Of a DNA stretch of 64,000 bases, positions 1 to 9,448 are shown piece after piece; the stretch's first letter is position 1, and every line of letters starts with the position of its first letter. The DNA is taken from assembly GCA_951812535.1 (NCBI GenBank), contig CATOSK010000011.1:124001-188000 (forward strand). The letters are read 5' to 3'. The DNA comes from an uncultured Dehalococcoidia bacterium. GTDB lineage: Bacteria > Chloroflexota > Dehalococcoidia > Lucifugimonadales > UBA3495. The position numbers were made by a program, and so were the translations under genes. The notes beneath the pieces were generated by a model, which was not told the DNA's origin, did no database searches, and saw nothing but the letters and a program-made list of their open reading frames with translations.

Positions 1-530
1 GCGGCCTTGGCGGCGGTCACGCCGTGGGCCGAGTCCTCGATTGCCGGGTTTCCTCCGGTAGTGCTCCCAGGGCGCGGGTGGCGGACAGGTAAAGCTCCGG
101 GTCGGGCTTGACGTTGGTGACATCGTCAGAGGTCTTGACGGAGCCAAAAACAGGCAGAATCCCCAACCTCTCCAGGTGGCCTCCGACCCAGCGGCGGGAG
201 GAACTGGATGCGACGCCCAACCTCAGGTTCAGGGCGCGGGCTTCGTCCAACCGTTCCATTACCCCGGGCATCACTGGGTTGGCGTTGACCGCGTCCAGGT
301 ATCGCTGTCGGCGGGCTGGGACCATTTATCCCGGTCCACGGTCCGGCCGGTCAGCTCTTCCAGATGGCCGCAGACATCGAAGTTCCAAGTGCCCCAGCCG
401 ATGTACTGGATCCAGAAGGACAGGTCCAGATCCGCTCCATGGGACCGGAACACGTCTGCCATGTTTCGTAATCGGGGGTTTCGGTGTCCAGAATGACACC
501 GTCGAAGTCGAAGATTACGGTGGTAATCAA
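1..530 (-). CDS. HAD-superfamily hydrolase (beta-phosphoglucomutase type), partial and frameshifted
   Basis: Reads as a cytosolic HAD-type phosphohydrolase whose C-terminus lies beyond the window start; the substrate is unknown. The TTG at 530 opens with the motif I nucleophile signature IFDFDGVILDTE. A cap region follows, then motif II (GVASSSS) and motif III (NVKPDPELYL), and IEDSAHG near 25-45 fits motif IV. No single frame holds it: three one-base deletions, near 460, 320 and 47, carry the reading through all three frames. Adding one base at each site restores a continuous protein. Each lesion sits beside a short G run and the neighbours show similar lesions, so sequencing error is likelier than a true pseudogene. 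It is the last gene of a leftward series, 26 bases after the small gene at 557-852. Confidence 0.7.
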
Positions 531-556
531 CCCTTGAGCCTAATCGGTGGAAGGGC

Positions 557-852
557 CTAGTCAGAGGAGGGGAGCTTGCGGGGCTCCTGGAGTTCCATAG
601 CTTCCCCTCGTACCGCAGGTCGCAGACGCCCGCCTTGGTAATAAGCACGGACACCCCACCATTGGCGGCGGTGAACCGCTTCCCCAGGGAAACCTCCTGG
701 GCATTGGGGCCCGGACCAGCCCCGGCAAAAGCGGCCTCGGAACCCTTGGGCTGAAGCTCGGTTTCTCCGCAGGTGATAATCCCTCCCCCGCCCTTGGTCA
801 CCACCATTTCGGCGCCGCCGGGGGTAACAAACCGCTGACCTGTCTTGACCAT
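557..852 (-). CDS. Small protein built of two degenerate desulforedoxin-like modules (one frameshift near its end)
   Basis: About 98 residues once one base is restored in the G run near 607; the corrected end reads GEAMELQEPRKLPSSD and then TAG. Two similar halves are visible. The first begins GQRFVTPGG, followed by VVTKGGGG and ITCGETEL. The second begins GKRFTAANGG, followed by VLITKAG and RYEGEAMEL. Spacing and the glycine-rich turn match the short desulforedoxin / desulfoferrodoxin N-terminal fold, where a CxxC and a CC pair bind iron. Here most metal-ligand positions are Thr, Pro, Gly, Asn or Tyr, and each half keeps a single Cys. It is therefore probably a scaffold that has lost its iron site rather than a working desulforedoxin. 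The ATG at 852 follows the terminator of the upstream solute-binding protein gene. Family assignment is by pattern only. Confidence 0.55.
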
Positions 853-939
853 GTTTTCCGTACCTGAGCGTCCGGGTTGGATGAGGCCGATTGGCCGGAG
901 ACGATTATAGGGAGGGGCCCTTCCAGCGTCAACGACTCC

Positions 940-977
940 AACGAAACAGGCCCCGGAAAGCCGGGGCCTGTTTCGTT
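940..977. terminator. Perfect 17-bp inverted repeat, terminator-like
   Basis: Arms 940-956 and 961-977 pair perfectly around the loop AAAG; the stem is very G+C rich at its top (GGCCCCGG). It lies between the end of the solute-binding protein gene (stop at 1001) and the start of the small gene at 852, both leftward. The right arm ends in TTTCGTT and the left begins AACGAAA, so it could act in either direction. Confidence 0.7.
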
Positions 978-1000
978 AGCAACCGCGTGATTGAACAGCG

Positions 1001-2867
1001 TTACTCGCTGAACCACATGGTGCTGACGCGGACGTTGGGGTCAAGCCTGGGCTCCCAGTTCAGATCGGGATCTACGGCGTAGAAGACCGGGAGGTCGAAC
1101 AGGGGGGATGAACAGCACGTCTTCCCGGAACTTGTTAGCCAGGGCCTCCAAACGGTCCTGCCGTTCCTGTCCCGATGCCTCCAGGGCCGGCGTGATCTGG
1201 TCCTGGATCCCGCCTTCGGAGGGGTCGCAGACCAGGGAGCGGATGCTGGTGCAGCTCATGTAGTAGCGGAGCTGGCGCCCGAAGTCCAGGGTCTCGTTGG
1301 AGGGCTGGTTGCCGATGAGGTCGCCGGTGGGACAGCTGGCTCCGTTGGAATCGACGGCGGCCTGCAGTTCCTCCCTTGTCGGAGCCTGGGTCGCTAGGTC
1401 ACGGCCATTGGCTTCCATGATCTCCTGCAGGGCCTTGCCGGCTCCGCACTTGGTCATGGCGCTGCGAATGCTGGATTCCACGACCTGGAAGTCGACGTTG
1501 ATCCCGACTTCTGTGAGGTAGCCGTGGACGGCCTCGCTGACCTCGACCTGCTTGGCGACGCGTGCCCCTCGGGATGTGATCGTAATCTGGTTTTCCGCGT
1601 CGTAATTGGCCTCGGCCAGGAGTTGCCGGGCCTTGGCCGGATCATAGGGGTACGGGGCAGTGTTGGCTTCGCTGGCGCCGATGATGCCCGGCCAGATGAT
1701 GCTGCCCCGGCAGGAAGTGAATCCGCCGTACAGGCTCTCCACGATAGCATCGCAGTCGATGGCATGGACGATGGCCTCGCGGACGGCCTTCTTCTTCAAC
1801 TCGGGATGCCAGATGGTGTTGGTGGTGAACGAGTAGCTCTCCGCAGAAGTCCCGGAGCGGAGCATCTCGGGGGGCAGGTTGTCCACGGATTCGACGCCTA
1901 CGTCCCAACCCAGATCTGCCTCGCCTCCCTGGACCATGGCCGAGATAACGGTGGGTTCCGACCGCCAGAGCCAGGTGATTTCGCTGATGAAGGGCTGCTG
2001 GAACTCGAAGTGGTCGCCCACGGGAACGTAGTCGTCGTAGGCTTCCTGCTTGATGTGGACGCCCCGGGACCACTCGACCATCTGGTAGGGCCCCAGCCCG
2101 ACGCTGGTGCCGGCCCGATCTTCCTCGGACGTGGCGGCGAACAGTCAGGGGCCTCGAAATTAACGGAAGAACGAGGTGTTGGGGAAGATGGGGCAGGCGT
2201 TTTCGCAGTTGATGTCGACGGTATAGTCGTCCACCGCAGCGGAGGTGTAGGGACCCGTATAGTTGATGCTGCCGCCTTCCGAAATGGGGCTTCCCACGTC
2301 CTGGAGGCTGGCGACAGCGGCGGCGGCGTTCCACGCCTCGCCGTTGTGGAACTTGACCCCCTCACGGAGGTTGAACCGCCAGGTGTCGGCATCCACCTGT
2401 TCCCAGCCGGTGGTGGCGCTGGTGGGAACAATCCGCAGGTCGTCGCCGGACTGCCAGGTCAGCGGGTCCTGCAGGTTGGCCCGGGTGACGGTAGCGTTCA
2501 GAGAAGCACCGATGGAAAGCCGGGAGTTGAGCTGGATGGGCTCCTCGGGCAAAACGATGGTGATGTCGTCACGGGCCGAAGTCACTCCCTCAGGGAGAGG
2601 GGTCGCCGTGGGAGCCGGAGTTGGCGTGGCATCCGGGACCGGCGTCGCCGTGGGCCGCACCTGGGTTGGAGCGGCGGCAGGTGCGCTGGAGCCGGAAGCG
2701 GCCGGGGCGGCTGCCCGGGCCGGAGCGGCAGAGGCTTCCGTGCCGGACGCGGCCGGAGCCTGCGCTGGGGCCTGGGTCGCTGCCGGACCGCCGCAGGCCA
2801 CGATGGCCAACGCGGTCAATAAAAGAATCGCAGGGATAACATACTTAAAGGAACTGCGTAAAGACAT
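1001..2867 (-). CDS. ABC transporter solute-binding lipoprotein, family 5 (oligopeptide/dipeptide type), frameshifted
   Basis: An exported substrate-binding protein for a peptide or related ABC importer. The ATG at 2867 (preceded by a G-rich tract) starts a lipoprotein signal: basic N-terminus, hydrophobic IPAILLLTALAIV, then lipobox IVAC with Cys25 as the lipidated residue. An Ala/Pro/Thr-rich linker follows to about residue 95, then the SBP_bac_5 fold, with DADTWRFNLREGVKFHNGE typical of the family. The frame breaks at about 2165 (one extra C), about 2142 (one missing G; the site should read DWFAATSEED) and the C run at 1111-1116 (one extra C). Correcting these gives a 621-residue protein ending VSTMWFSE at the TAA at 1001, the usual length. 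No permease or ATPase gene lies beside it. The substrate cannot be told from the sequence. Confidence 0.8.
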
Positions 2868-3043
2868 CAAACCCCCCGATGTATCAAGAATTCGGGCAAG
2901 GATACCGGGTTTCGCACTGGTGCGCAACGCACTCCGGCGGAATCTTCAAGTCGGATTTTCGTAAGGACGAAGGGGGCGCATCCGCAGCGGAAAACGGGGT
3001 GGCTACGGTCTGATATCGCCGCGGCCGCGCCCCGCAGGCCACC

Positions 3044-3970
3044 TTACCACTGCCTGCTGCGGATGTATCCGAAGGCGGCGATTGCGGCAGTGGCGCCGTC
3101 GCCGGCCGCGGAAACAAGCTGGGAGGAGGACCGCTGCCGGATGTCGCCCACGGCGTACAGCCCGGGCACGGAGGTCTCCATGGACAATCCGACCTCTATG
3201 TGTCCCGAGTTGTCCATCCCGGCCACGCCGTCCACCATAGCGGAGTTGGGCTCGAGGCCGACGTACACGAACACGCCGGACAGGCCGACCACTTCCTCCT
3301 GGCTGGTTTCGAGGTTGAGGCACTTGACGCCGGTGACAGTATCCTCTCCCAGTATCTCCTGGACCGCGGTGTTCCACACAACTTCGATCTTGGGGCTGCC
3401 CAGAAGGCGGTCCTGGAGAGCCTGCTGGGAGCGCAGCCGGTCCCGCCGGTGGAACAACAGGACCCGGTCCGCGTAGTCGGTGAGGGTCAACGCCTCGTCA
3501 GCGGCCGAGTCCCCCCCGCCGACCACTCCGACGGTTGAACCCATGTACATGGGGCCATCGCAGGTGGCGCAGTGGGAAACGCCCCGCCCGTAGAACTCCT
3601 CCTCCCCGGGGATGCCCAGCTTGCGGAGGGTGGAACCCGCGGCAACTATGACGGCCTTGGCACGCAGGTCTCCGGCGTCGCTGGAAACCACCCTGTAGTC
3701 GCCGTCCAGCGAGATCTTCTCCGCCTCGGCCATGACGAACTCGGCGCCTGCATTCATGGCCTGTTCCTGGGTGGCGGGACCGAGTTCGGCGCCGGAGATT
3801 CCCTCTGGGAAACCGGGGAAATTCTCGATTTTCTCCAGGTTGATAATCTGTGCGCCGCCCATCATCTGTTCGACGACGCCGGTGTGGAGACCGTAACGGG
3901 CGGCGTACATACCGGCGGTCAAGCCGGCCAGTCCTGCCCCCACGACCAGCACATCGTACTCGTTAGCCAT
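3044..3970 (-). CDS. trxB: Thioredoxin reductase (NAD(P)H, FAD)
   Basis: A cytosolic flavoenzyme of 308 residues, the usual length, reducing thioredoxin with NAD(P)H. An FAD-binding GAGLAGLTAG lies at residues 11-20, the redox-active disulfide CATC at 134-137 in the SHCATCDGP context, a second Rossmann motif GGGDSAADEA follows, and the C-terminal FAD motif is YAVGDIRQ. The ATG at 3970 was chosen because MANEYDVLVVGAG begins the fold and an AAGGGG tract lies just upstream; a longer reading would run into the leader of the divergent rel gene. It is transcribed away from rel, so the 3971-4193 interval probably carries both promoters. Some members of the family use other disulfide partners. Confidence 0.92.
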   Translation of the reverse strand: MANEYDVLVVGAGLAGLTAGMYAARYGLHTGVVEQMMGGAQIINLEKIENFPGFPEGISGAELGPATQEQAMNAGAEFVMAEAEKISLDGDYRVVSSDAGDLRAKAVIVAAGSTLRKLGIPGEEEFYGRGVSHCATCDGPMYMGSTVGVVGGGDSAADEALTLTDYADRVLLFHRRDRLRSQQALQDRLLGSPKIEVVWNTAVQEILGEDTVTGVKCLNLETSQEEVVGLSGVFVYVGLEPNSAMVDGVAGMDNSGHIEVGLSMETSVPGLYAVGDIRQRSSSQLVSAAGDGATAAIAAFGYIRSRQW

Positions 3971-4193
3971 TTCAAACCCCTTCCGATGAATGTCAACAAC
4001 TGGGCGAAGAACAACTGGGCGAAGATTGTTTCCGGCACGGCGATTGGACGCCGGCGGCGCCGTTTTTGTTGCCGACACAGAACTTTATGCTGGGGCCGGG
4101 CGGGTGTCAAATGAGGGACCCGAAGTGGGAAAGGAGGGGGCCACTCCAGCGGTAGCAAGGGAGCGAACCGGGAGAATATCGGGAGCCGATTTT

Positions 4194-6554
4194 ATGGACT
4201 TTGCCGTGACATGGGATTATCATCGAAAACAGTCCCCCGAAAACCCAACGCCGGTATACGAGGGTACGAAACATGGGGTAGCAACCCCCAACGTTCAGCC
4301 CCTGATAGAACGGGTTTCCCAATACCTTCCCGAAGACCTCGTCGACGAGGTCCGCGTCGCTTACGTGTTCGCCGAGGAGAGCCACCGGGGACAGTTCCGG
4401 AAGTCCGGCGAGCCCTACATCGCTCATCCACTGTCGGCAGCGGATTCCCTGGCTGATCTGCGCCTGGATGCTCCCACCATCATGGCCGCCCTGCTCCACG
4501 ATGTGATCGAGGACTGCGGGGTGACCTTCGGCGAGATCGAGTCCCGTTTCGGACGGGAAGTCGCCACGCTGGTGGACGGGGTTACCAAGCTGACCCGAAT
4601 GGACTTCACCCCGGATGTGACGGCCTCCAACGGTCACAAGACCGCTGGGGATGCGGAAAAGGCGCTTTCCCAGGGGGACGTTCTTTGGTCGCCGGATCCG
4701 TCCGCCATCAACGCCGAGAGCCTGCGCAAGATGCTGGTGGCCATGGCGGAGGACATACGGGTGGTCCTCGTCAAGCTGGCAGACCGCCTGCACAACATGC
4801 AGACGCTGGGCGCCCTGCCCAGGGAAAAGCGGAAGCGCATCGCCCAGGAAACGCTGGAGATTTATTCTCCGCTGGCCCACCGGCTGGGAATCTGGAATTT
4901 CAAGTGGCGGTTGGACGACCTTTCCTTCCGCCATATAAATCCGGCGAGGTTCCGGGAAATCAGCAGGATGCTCAGGTCGGGCCGGCGCGAAAGGGAGATG
5001 TACATAGCCCGGGTGTCCCGGATGCTCCAGGACCAACTGGAGAAATTCGAGACAAATGCCGAAGTTACCGGCCGCCCCAAGAGCGTTTACAGTATCCACC
5101 AGAAAACTGAGAAGTACGCCGCGCAGGGAAAGGAACCGGACGAGATATTCGACCTTTACGCCCTGAGGGTGCTGATAGACGCCGGGTCTGACGAACAGTC
5201 ATCCCGGAAGGGGGAGTGCTACAAGGCGCTGGGGGCGGTCCACGATCTCTGGAGCCCGATGCAGGGCGGGTTCGACGACTACATCGGCAATCCCAAGGAG
5301 AACGGGTACGAGGCCCTGCATACAACGGTAATGTGCGAGGGCGGCCACCCGCTGGAAGTCCAGATCAAGACCCTGGAGATGCACCAGGTCGCCGAGTACG
5401 GGGTCGCGGCCCACTGGCGCTACAAGGAGGGCAAGTCCCGGGGCGACCGGAAGGACCGGCAGTTCGAAGAGAAGATGAGCGGGCTGCGCCAGGTATTGGA
5501 GTGGCAGCGGGAGGCGTCGGGAACCGAGGAGTTCATCGAAGGGGTCAAGCAGGACCTCTTCTCGGACCAGGTGTTCGTGTACACGCCCAAGGGGGACATC
5601 GTCCAGTTGGCGGCAGGATCAACTCCCCTGGACTTCGCCTACAAAATTCACACTGAATTGGGGCACAAATGCACCGGGGGGAAAGTCAACGGGCGATTGG
5701 TGGCGTTGAACACGCAATTGAAGACGGGCGACACCGTGGAGATCGTCACCAGCAAGTCAGCGCGGGAAGGGCCCAGCCTGGACTGGCTCAACCCGGACCG
5801 GGGTTTCCTGCAGTCGGAGCGGGCCAGGGCCAAGGTGCGGGTGTGGTTCCGCCGCCAGGCCAGGGAGTCCAATATAACCCGGGGAAAGGAACTGCTGCGC
5901 CGGGAGCTGCGGCGGCTGAATCTCAAGCTGGACGACACGGAGATCCTTTTCCTGGTCCACAACGACAACATGGACAACTTCCTGGAGAGCCTGGGTTCAG
6001 GGGGTATCTCCGAGCCTCAGCTTTCCCATCGCCTCGCCCAGGCACGGCAATTGCAGGAGCGGGAAGATCCCTTTCCCAACAAGTCCAAGAACAAGTCGCC
6101 GGACGTCAGTTCCAAGGTGGAGGTCGCCGGAGTCGGGGGGATGCTGGTCAGCATGGCCAGGTGCTGCAACCCCATCCCCGGCGACGACATCCTCGGATAC
6201 GTCACCCGGGCCAAGGGCGTTTCCTGCCACAAGAGGGATTGCCCCAACCTGCGGAATCGGGACGAACCCGAGCGGATCATTCACGTCTCCTGGGGTTCCG
6301 CTCCCCAGCTCTATCCAGTGCGGATTCTCATCGAAGCCTACGACCGGGTGGGACTGCTGCGCGACGTAACGACCACACTATCTGCCGAGAAGGTCAACAT
6401 CGCATCGGTATTCACGTCGGAGAACAATGACGGCACCGTGAACATGGAACTGACGATGCACACCACGGGCTTGGACCAGCTGGGGAAGCTGTTCCCCAAG
6501 CTGGAGGGCATCCGCAACGTCACCGAGGTGTCCCGGGTCCGTTCGGGCACCTGA
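4194..6554 (+). CDS. rel: Bifunctional (p)ppGpp synthetase/hydrolase (Rel/SpoT)
   Basis: A stringent-response enzyme of 786 residues. HD hydrolase domain: H78 in HPL, HD at 102-103, ED at 106-107, and LADRLHN near 195-201, all intact. Residues about 139-172 form an extra loop not usual in this domain. The synthetase domain has GRPKSVYSI at 293-301, DDYIGNPKENGYEALHT at 361-377, and EVQIKTLEMH near 388-397. A TGS domain (VFVYTPKGD onward) starts near 460, a Cys-containing ARCCNPIPGD region follows, and a C-terminal ACT domain ends the protein. The motif that separates bifunctional Rel (RxKD) from RelA-only enzymes (ExDD) reads GFDD here. The ATG at 4194 was chosen for a GGGAG tract about 10 bases upstream; earlier codons would overlap the trxB leader. 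It ends at a strong hairpin (6602-6632). Confidence 0.93.
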   Translation: MDFAVTWDYHRKQSPENPTPVYEGTKHGVATPNVQPLIERVSQYLPEDLVDEVRVAYVFAEESHRGQFRKSGEPYIAHPLSAADSLADLRLDAPTIMAALLHDVIEDCGVTFGEIESRFGREVATLVDGVTKLTRMDFTPDVTASNGHKTAGDAEKALSQGDVLWSPDPSAINAESLRKMLVAMAEDIRVVLVKLADRLHNMQTLGALPREKRKRIAQETLEIYSPLAHRLGIWNFKWRLDDLSFRHINPARFREISRMLRSGRREREMYIARVSRMLQDQLEKFETNAEVTGRPKSVYSIHQKTEKYAAQGKEPDEIFDLYALRVLIDAGSDEQSSRKGECYKALGAVHDLWSPMQGGFDDYIGNPKENGYEALHTTVMCEGGHPLEVQIKTLEMHQVAEYGVAAHWRYKEGKSRGDRKDRQFEEKMSGLRQVLEWQREASGTEEFIEGVKQDLFSDQVFVYTPKGDIVQLAAGSTPLDFAYKIHTELGHKCTGGKVNGRLVALNTQLKTGDTVEIVTSKSAREGPSLDWLNPDRGFLQSERARAKVRVWFRRQARESNITRGKELLRRELRRLNLKLDDTEILFLVHNDNMDNFLESLGSGGISEPQLSHRLAQARQLQEREDPFPNKSKNKSPDVSSKVEVAGVGGMLVSMARCCNPIPGDDILGYVTRAKGVSCHKRDCPNLRNRDEPERIIHVSWGSAPQLYPVRILIEAYDRVGLLRDVTTTLSAEKVNIASVFTSENNDGTVNMELTMHTTGLDQLGKLFPKLEGIRNVTEVSRVRSGT

Positions 6555-6601
6555 CGGGCACCGCTTTCTTACCTTTTTATCTCTCTTTTTTCCGCCGGAC
6601 C

Positions 6602-6632
6602 AACCCTTGGGAGTCGGTGTCTCCCAAGGGTT
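6602..6632 (+). terminator. Rho-independent-type hairpin after rel
   Basis: Arms 6602-6613 and 6621-6632 form a 12-bp perfect stem (AACCCTTGGGAG and its complement) with a 7-base loop, about 48 bases after the rel stop and before the ridA gene. The trailing T tract is short (TTTCTG). Confidence 0.75.
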
Positions 6633-6724
6633 TCTGCCTGGCAATGTAGCCATTTCCCCCGCCAACCGTTAGTATTCCTCAAAGGGCAAATGCCGGTTTT
6701 CATTCGTGCCCGCTGGAGGAATTC

Positions 6725-7111
6725 ATGCCCGACCGCAAGCCAATTGTCCCCCCCGGTTTGAGCGCCAATCCCGCCTTCTCGCCGGGGGTCCAGGTGGGAA
6801 ACCTGCTCTACGTATCCGGCCAGGTGGCCCAGGACGGGGAGGGCAACACCGTTGGCATCGGCGACGCCGGAGCCCAAACGCGCCAGATAATGTCCCGGAT
6901 CCAGACCATCGTCGAGGCGGCCGGAGCGACAATGCAGGATGTGGTGAAGATTACCACTTTTCTCGTCAACATCGACGACTATCCAGCCTTCAGCCAGGTG
7001 CGCTCCGAAGCCTTCCCGGCCGATCCGCCGGCCAGTTCTACGGTGGTGGTGGCCGGACTGGTCCGCCCCGAGTTCCTGGTGGAAGTGGAGGCGGTGGTGC
7101 GGGTGCCGTGA
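6725..7111 (+). CDS. RidA family (YjgF/YER057c/UK114) enamine/imine deaminase
   Basis: A 128-residue cytosolic trimer-type protein. The family hydrolyses reactive enamine/imine intermediates released by PLP enzymes. Visible signatures: GNLLYVSGQVAQD, then QTRQIMSRIQTIVEAAGATMQ, VVKITTFLVNIDDY, and the C-terminal LVEVEAVVRVP. A GGAGGA tract four bases before the ATG gives a clear start. The arginine that binds the carboxylate in classical RidA would lie near RSEAFPADPPASS; I cannot be sure of its register, so the exact substrate class is open. Followed 45 bases later by a HicB-like gene. A second, different RidA-family gene lies at 41166-41648. Confidence 0.88.
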   Translation: MPDRKPIVPPGLSANPAFSPGVQVGNLLYVSGQVAQDGEGNTVGIGDAGAQTRQIMSRIQTIVEAAGATMQDVVKITTFLVNIDDYPAFSQVRSEAFPADPPASSTVVVAGLVRPEFLVEVEAVVRVP

Positions 7112-7156
7112 GTACCAGCTCCTGTCACTATCAATCCTCATAGCGGGGTTGCCATC

Positions 7157-7405
7157 GTGCGTAACGAATTTACCGCCGTGTACGAAAAAGACGATGGGTG
7201 GTGCATCGGTTATTGCCTGGAAATTCCGGGCGCCAACGGGCAGGGCAAGACCAAGGAGGAGTGCAAGACGAATCTGGCCGAAGCCATAGCGCTCATCCTG
7301 CAGGACCGCCCCGAGAGAGCTATGAGAGGCGTGCCTTACGGAGTCAGGCCGGAGACCATCATCTTGCCCGATGCGCTTCCCGACGGGCCTGACTATGTCG
7401 TATGA
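7157..7405 (+). CDS. HicB-like antitoxin-family protein, orphan
   Basis: An 82-residue protein starting at GTG. The pattern FTAVYEKDDGWCIGYCLEIPGANGQGKTKEEC is the degenerate RNase H-like HicB fold (family also called UPF0150), followed by a helix NLAEAIALILQD. HicB proteins normally neutralise a neighbouring HicA RNase toxin and often carry a C-terminal DNA-binding helix. Here no HicA-like gene is seen on either side and the tail after residue 55 (PYGVRPETIILP) does not look like a ribbon-helix-helix or HTH. It is best read as a stand-alone HicB-fold protein rather than half of an active toxin-antitoxin pair. Confidence 0.7.
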   Translation: MRNEFTAVYEKDDGWCIGYCLEIPGANGQGKTKEECKTNLAEAIALILQDRPERAMRGVPYGVRPETIILPDALPDGPDYVV

Positions 7406-7494
7406 AACAAGCGGCTGTTGTCGGTATCTCCAGCTCGATAGCCGCGGACATCGCTTCCTTATGACCTTGGCCTAACCCACAGAAGGAGTGAATC

Positions 7495-9399
7495 ATGGTA
7501 CAGCAAGGCCAGATTGACCACTTGCTCCAGGAAACCGGCACTGTCCCGCCGCCGCCCCACGTCGCGCGGCAGGCAACTCTGCAGGACTACGAGGGCGCCT
7601 ACGCCCGCTCCATGGAGGACCCGGAGGGGTTTTGGGAGGGTGTGGCGCAGGAACTGGAGTGGTTCAAGCCGTGGGACAAGGTGTTCCAGTGGGACTATCC
7701 CAATTTCCAGTGGTTCCTCGGCGCCCAGTGCAACATCACCTACAACTGCCTGGACCGGCACCTGGACACTCCCACCAAGAACAAGGCCGCGCTGATCTGG
7801 CTCAGCGAGACCGGCGAGGAACGGGTCTTCACCTACGGGCGGCTGGCCCAGCTGGTCAACCGCTTCGCCAACGGCCTCAAGTCCCTGGGGGTGGGGAAGG
7901 GAGACCGGGTGGTCATCTATATGCCATTGACCCCTGAGGGAGCCATCGCCATGCTGGCCTGCGCCCGCATCGGCGCCATTCACAGCGTGGTCTACGCCGG
8001 GTTCAGCATTGGTTCCCTGCGGGACCGCATCCTGGACGCCCAGGCCAAGGTGCTCATCACCGGGGACGCCGGCTACCGGCGGGGCAACCGCGTTGACCTG
8101 AAGGGCATCGCCGATGGAGCGGTAAAGGGTCTGGACTTCCTGGAGCACGTCGTTGTCTGGCGGCGGGAGGACGAAAAGCCGCCCCTGGGGGACAAGGAAG
8201 TGGACTTTGATACGCTGCTGGCCGAAGGAGGGATCGAATGTCCCGCCGAGGTCATGGAGGCCGAGGACCCGCTCTACATCCTGTACACCAGCGGCACCAC
8301 CGGCAAGCCGAAGGGGGTGCAGCATGTCCACGGCGGCTACATGGTGGGCACCTACTACCACTTCAAGAACTTCTGGGACGTCAAGGACAACGACGTCTTC
8401 TGGTGCATGTCCGACATCGGCTGGGTGGTCGGCCACAGCTACATTGTCTACGCCCCCCTGATCGCCGGAGCGACCACCGTCTTCCGGGAGGGCGCCCCGG
8501 ACTTCCCCGGGCCCCACATCTTCTACGAGGTGGTGGAAAAATACGGGGTCAACGTCATCTTCACCGCACCCACGCTGGTTCGGATGCTCATGCGATTCGG
8601 GGACGACCTGCCCGGGCAGTACAACCTGCGCTCTCTGCGTCTCCTGACCTGCGCGGGCGAACCGCTGAATCCCGAGGCGCAGAAGTGGGCCTACCAGCAC
8701 ATCTGCGGGAACGGCGAATGGGCGTACCTGGTGGACAACTGGTGGCAGACCGAGACGGGCGGGCCTTGCCTGGGGACCTTGGCCAACATGATGTCCAAGC
8801 CGGGGCGGGTGGGCAAACCCCTGCCCGGTGCGGAACTGGACATCGTCGACCGTGAGGGACAGCCTATCGAGGAGCCGGAAAAGGGGGGAATTCTGGTTAT
8901 CAAGCGTCCCTTCCCCCACTTCTTCCGCACCGTCTGGGGAGATCCGGACCGCTACGCCGAGAACTGGAACACCATCCCCGGCGTGTACTTCACCGGCGAC
9001 GTGGCCCTGCGAGACGCCGACGGCTACTACATGGTGGTGGGACGCGCCGACGACGTACTGAACGTGGCGGGGCACCGCATCGGATCGGCCGAGGTGGAAA
9101 GCGCGCTGGTATCTCATCCGGCGGTGGCGGAGGCGGCGGTCATCGGCAAGCCCGACGAGCTAAGGGGAGAGTCTATCAAGGGATTCGTCACCCTTCGGAT
9201 GGGCAACGACCCGTCAGACCGGATGGTCAACGATCTGCAGCTCCACGTCCGGCAGGAGCTTGGCCCCATTGCCGTCCCGTCGGAGATCGAATTCACTCCA
9301 ACACTGCCCAAGACCCGCTCCGGCAAGATAATGCGCCGCCTCCTGAAGGCCAACGAGCTCGGCCTCGACCCCGGCGACATCACAACCCTGGAGGAATAG
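7495..9399 (+). CDS. acsA: Acetyl-CoA synthetase (AMP-forming)
   Basis: Converts acetate, ATP and CoA to acetyl-CoA, AMP and PPi in the cytosol. 634 residues, close to the usual 650. An N-terminal ACS cap (residues about 30-90, [17 protein letters not shown]) precedes the AMP-binding domain, with P-loop-like [11 protein letters not shown] from residue 264, the WWQTETGG acetate/adenylate pocket, [15 protein letters not shown], and the C-terminal [11 protein letters not shown] in which K611 is the conserved catalytic lysine that acetyltransferases modify in other bacteria. The tryptophan in the WWQTE motif supports a short acyl substrate (acetate or propionate). The ATG at 7495 has an AAGGAG seven bases upstream. 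Single gene; the next gene is 49 bases downstream but of foreign composition. Confidence 0.95.
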   Translation: MVQQGQIDHLLQETGTVPPPPHVARQATLQDYEGAYARSMEDPEGFWEGVAQELEWFKPWDKVFQWDYPNFQWFLGAQCNITYNCLDRHLDTPTKNKAALIWLSETGEERVFTYGRLAQLVNRFANGLKSLGVGKGDRVVIYMPLTPEGAIAMLACARIGAIHSVVYAGFSIGSLRDRILDAQAKVLITGDAGYRRGNRVDLKGIADGAVKGLDFLEHVVVWRREDEKPPLGDKEVDFDTLLAEGGIECPAEVMEAEDPLYILYTSGTTGKPKGVQHVHGGYMVGTYYHFKNFWDVKDNDVFWCMSDIGWVVGHSYIVYAPLIAGATTVFREGAPDFPGPHIFYEVVEKYGVNVIFTAPTLVRMLMRFGDDLPGQYNLRSLRLLTCAGEPLNPEAQKWAYQHICGNGEWAYLVDNWWQTETGGPCLGTLANMMSKPGRVGKPLPGAELDIVDREGQPIEEPEKGGILVIKRPFPHFFRTVWGDPDRYAENWNTIPGVYFTGDVALRDADGYYMVVGRADDVLNVAGHRIGSAEVESALVSHPAVAEAAVIGKPDELRGESIKGFVTLRMGNDPSDRMVNDLQLHVRQELGPIAVPSEIEFTPTLPKTRSGKIMRRLLKANELGLDPGDITTLEE

Positions 9400-9448
9400 G
9401 GGGGCGCCGTTTGCGGAAACCTGCCAGTCTAGTATCGGAGTAACCAAG

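Noticed and set aside
7459-9117. A 552-residue open frame on the minus strand
   Set aside because: It is the reverse of acsA, whose protein is complete and well conserved.
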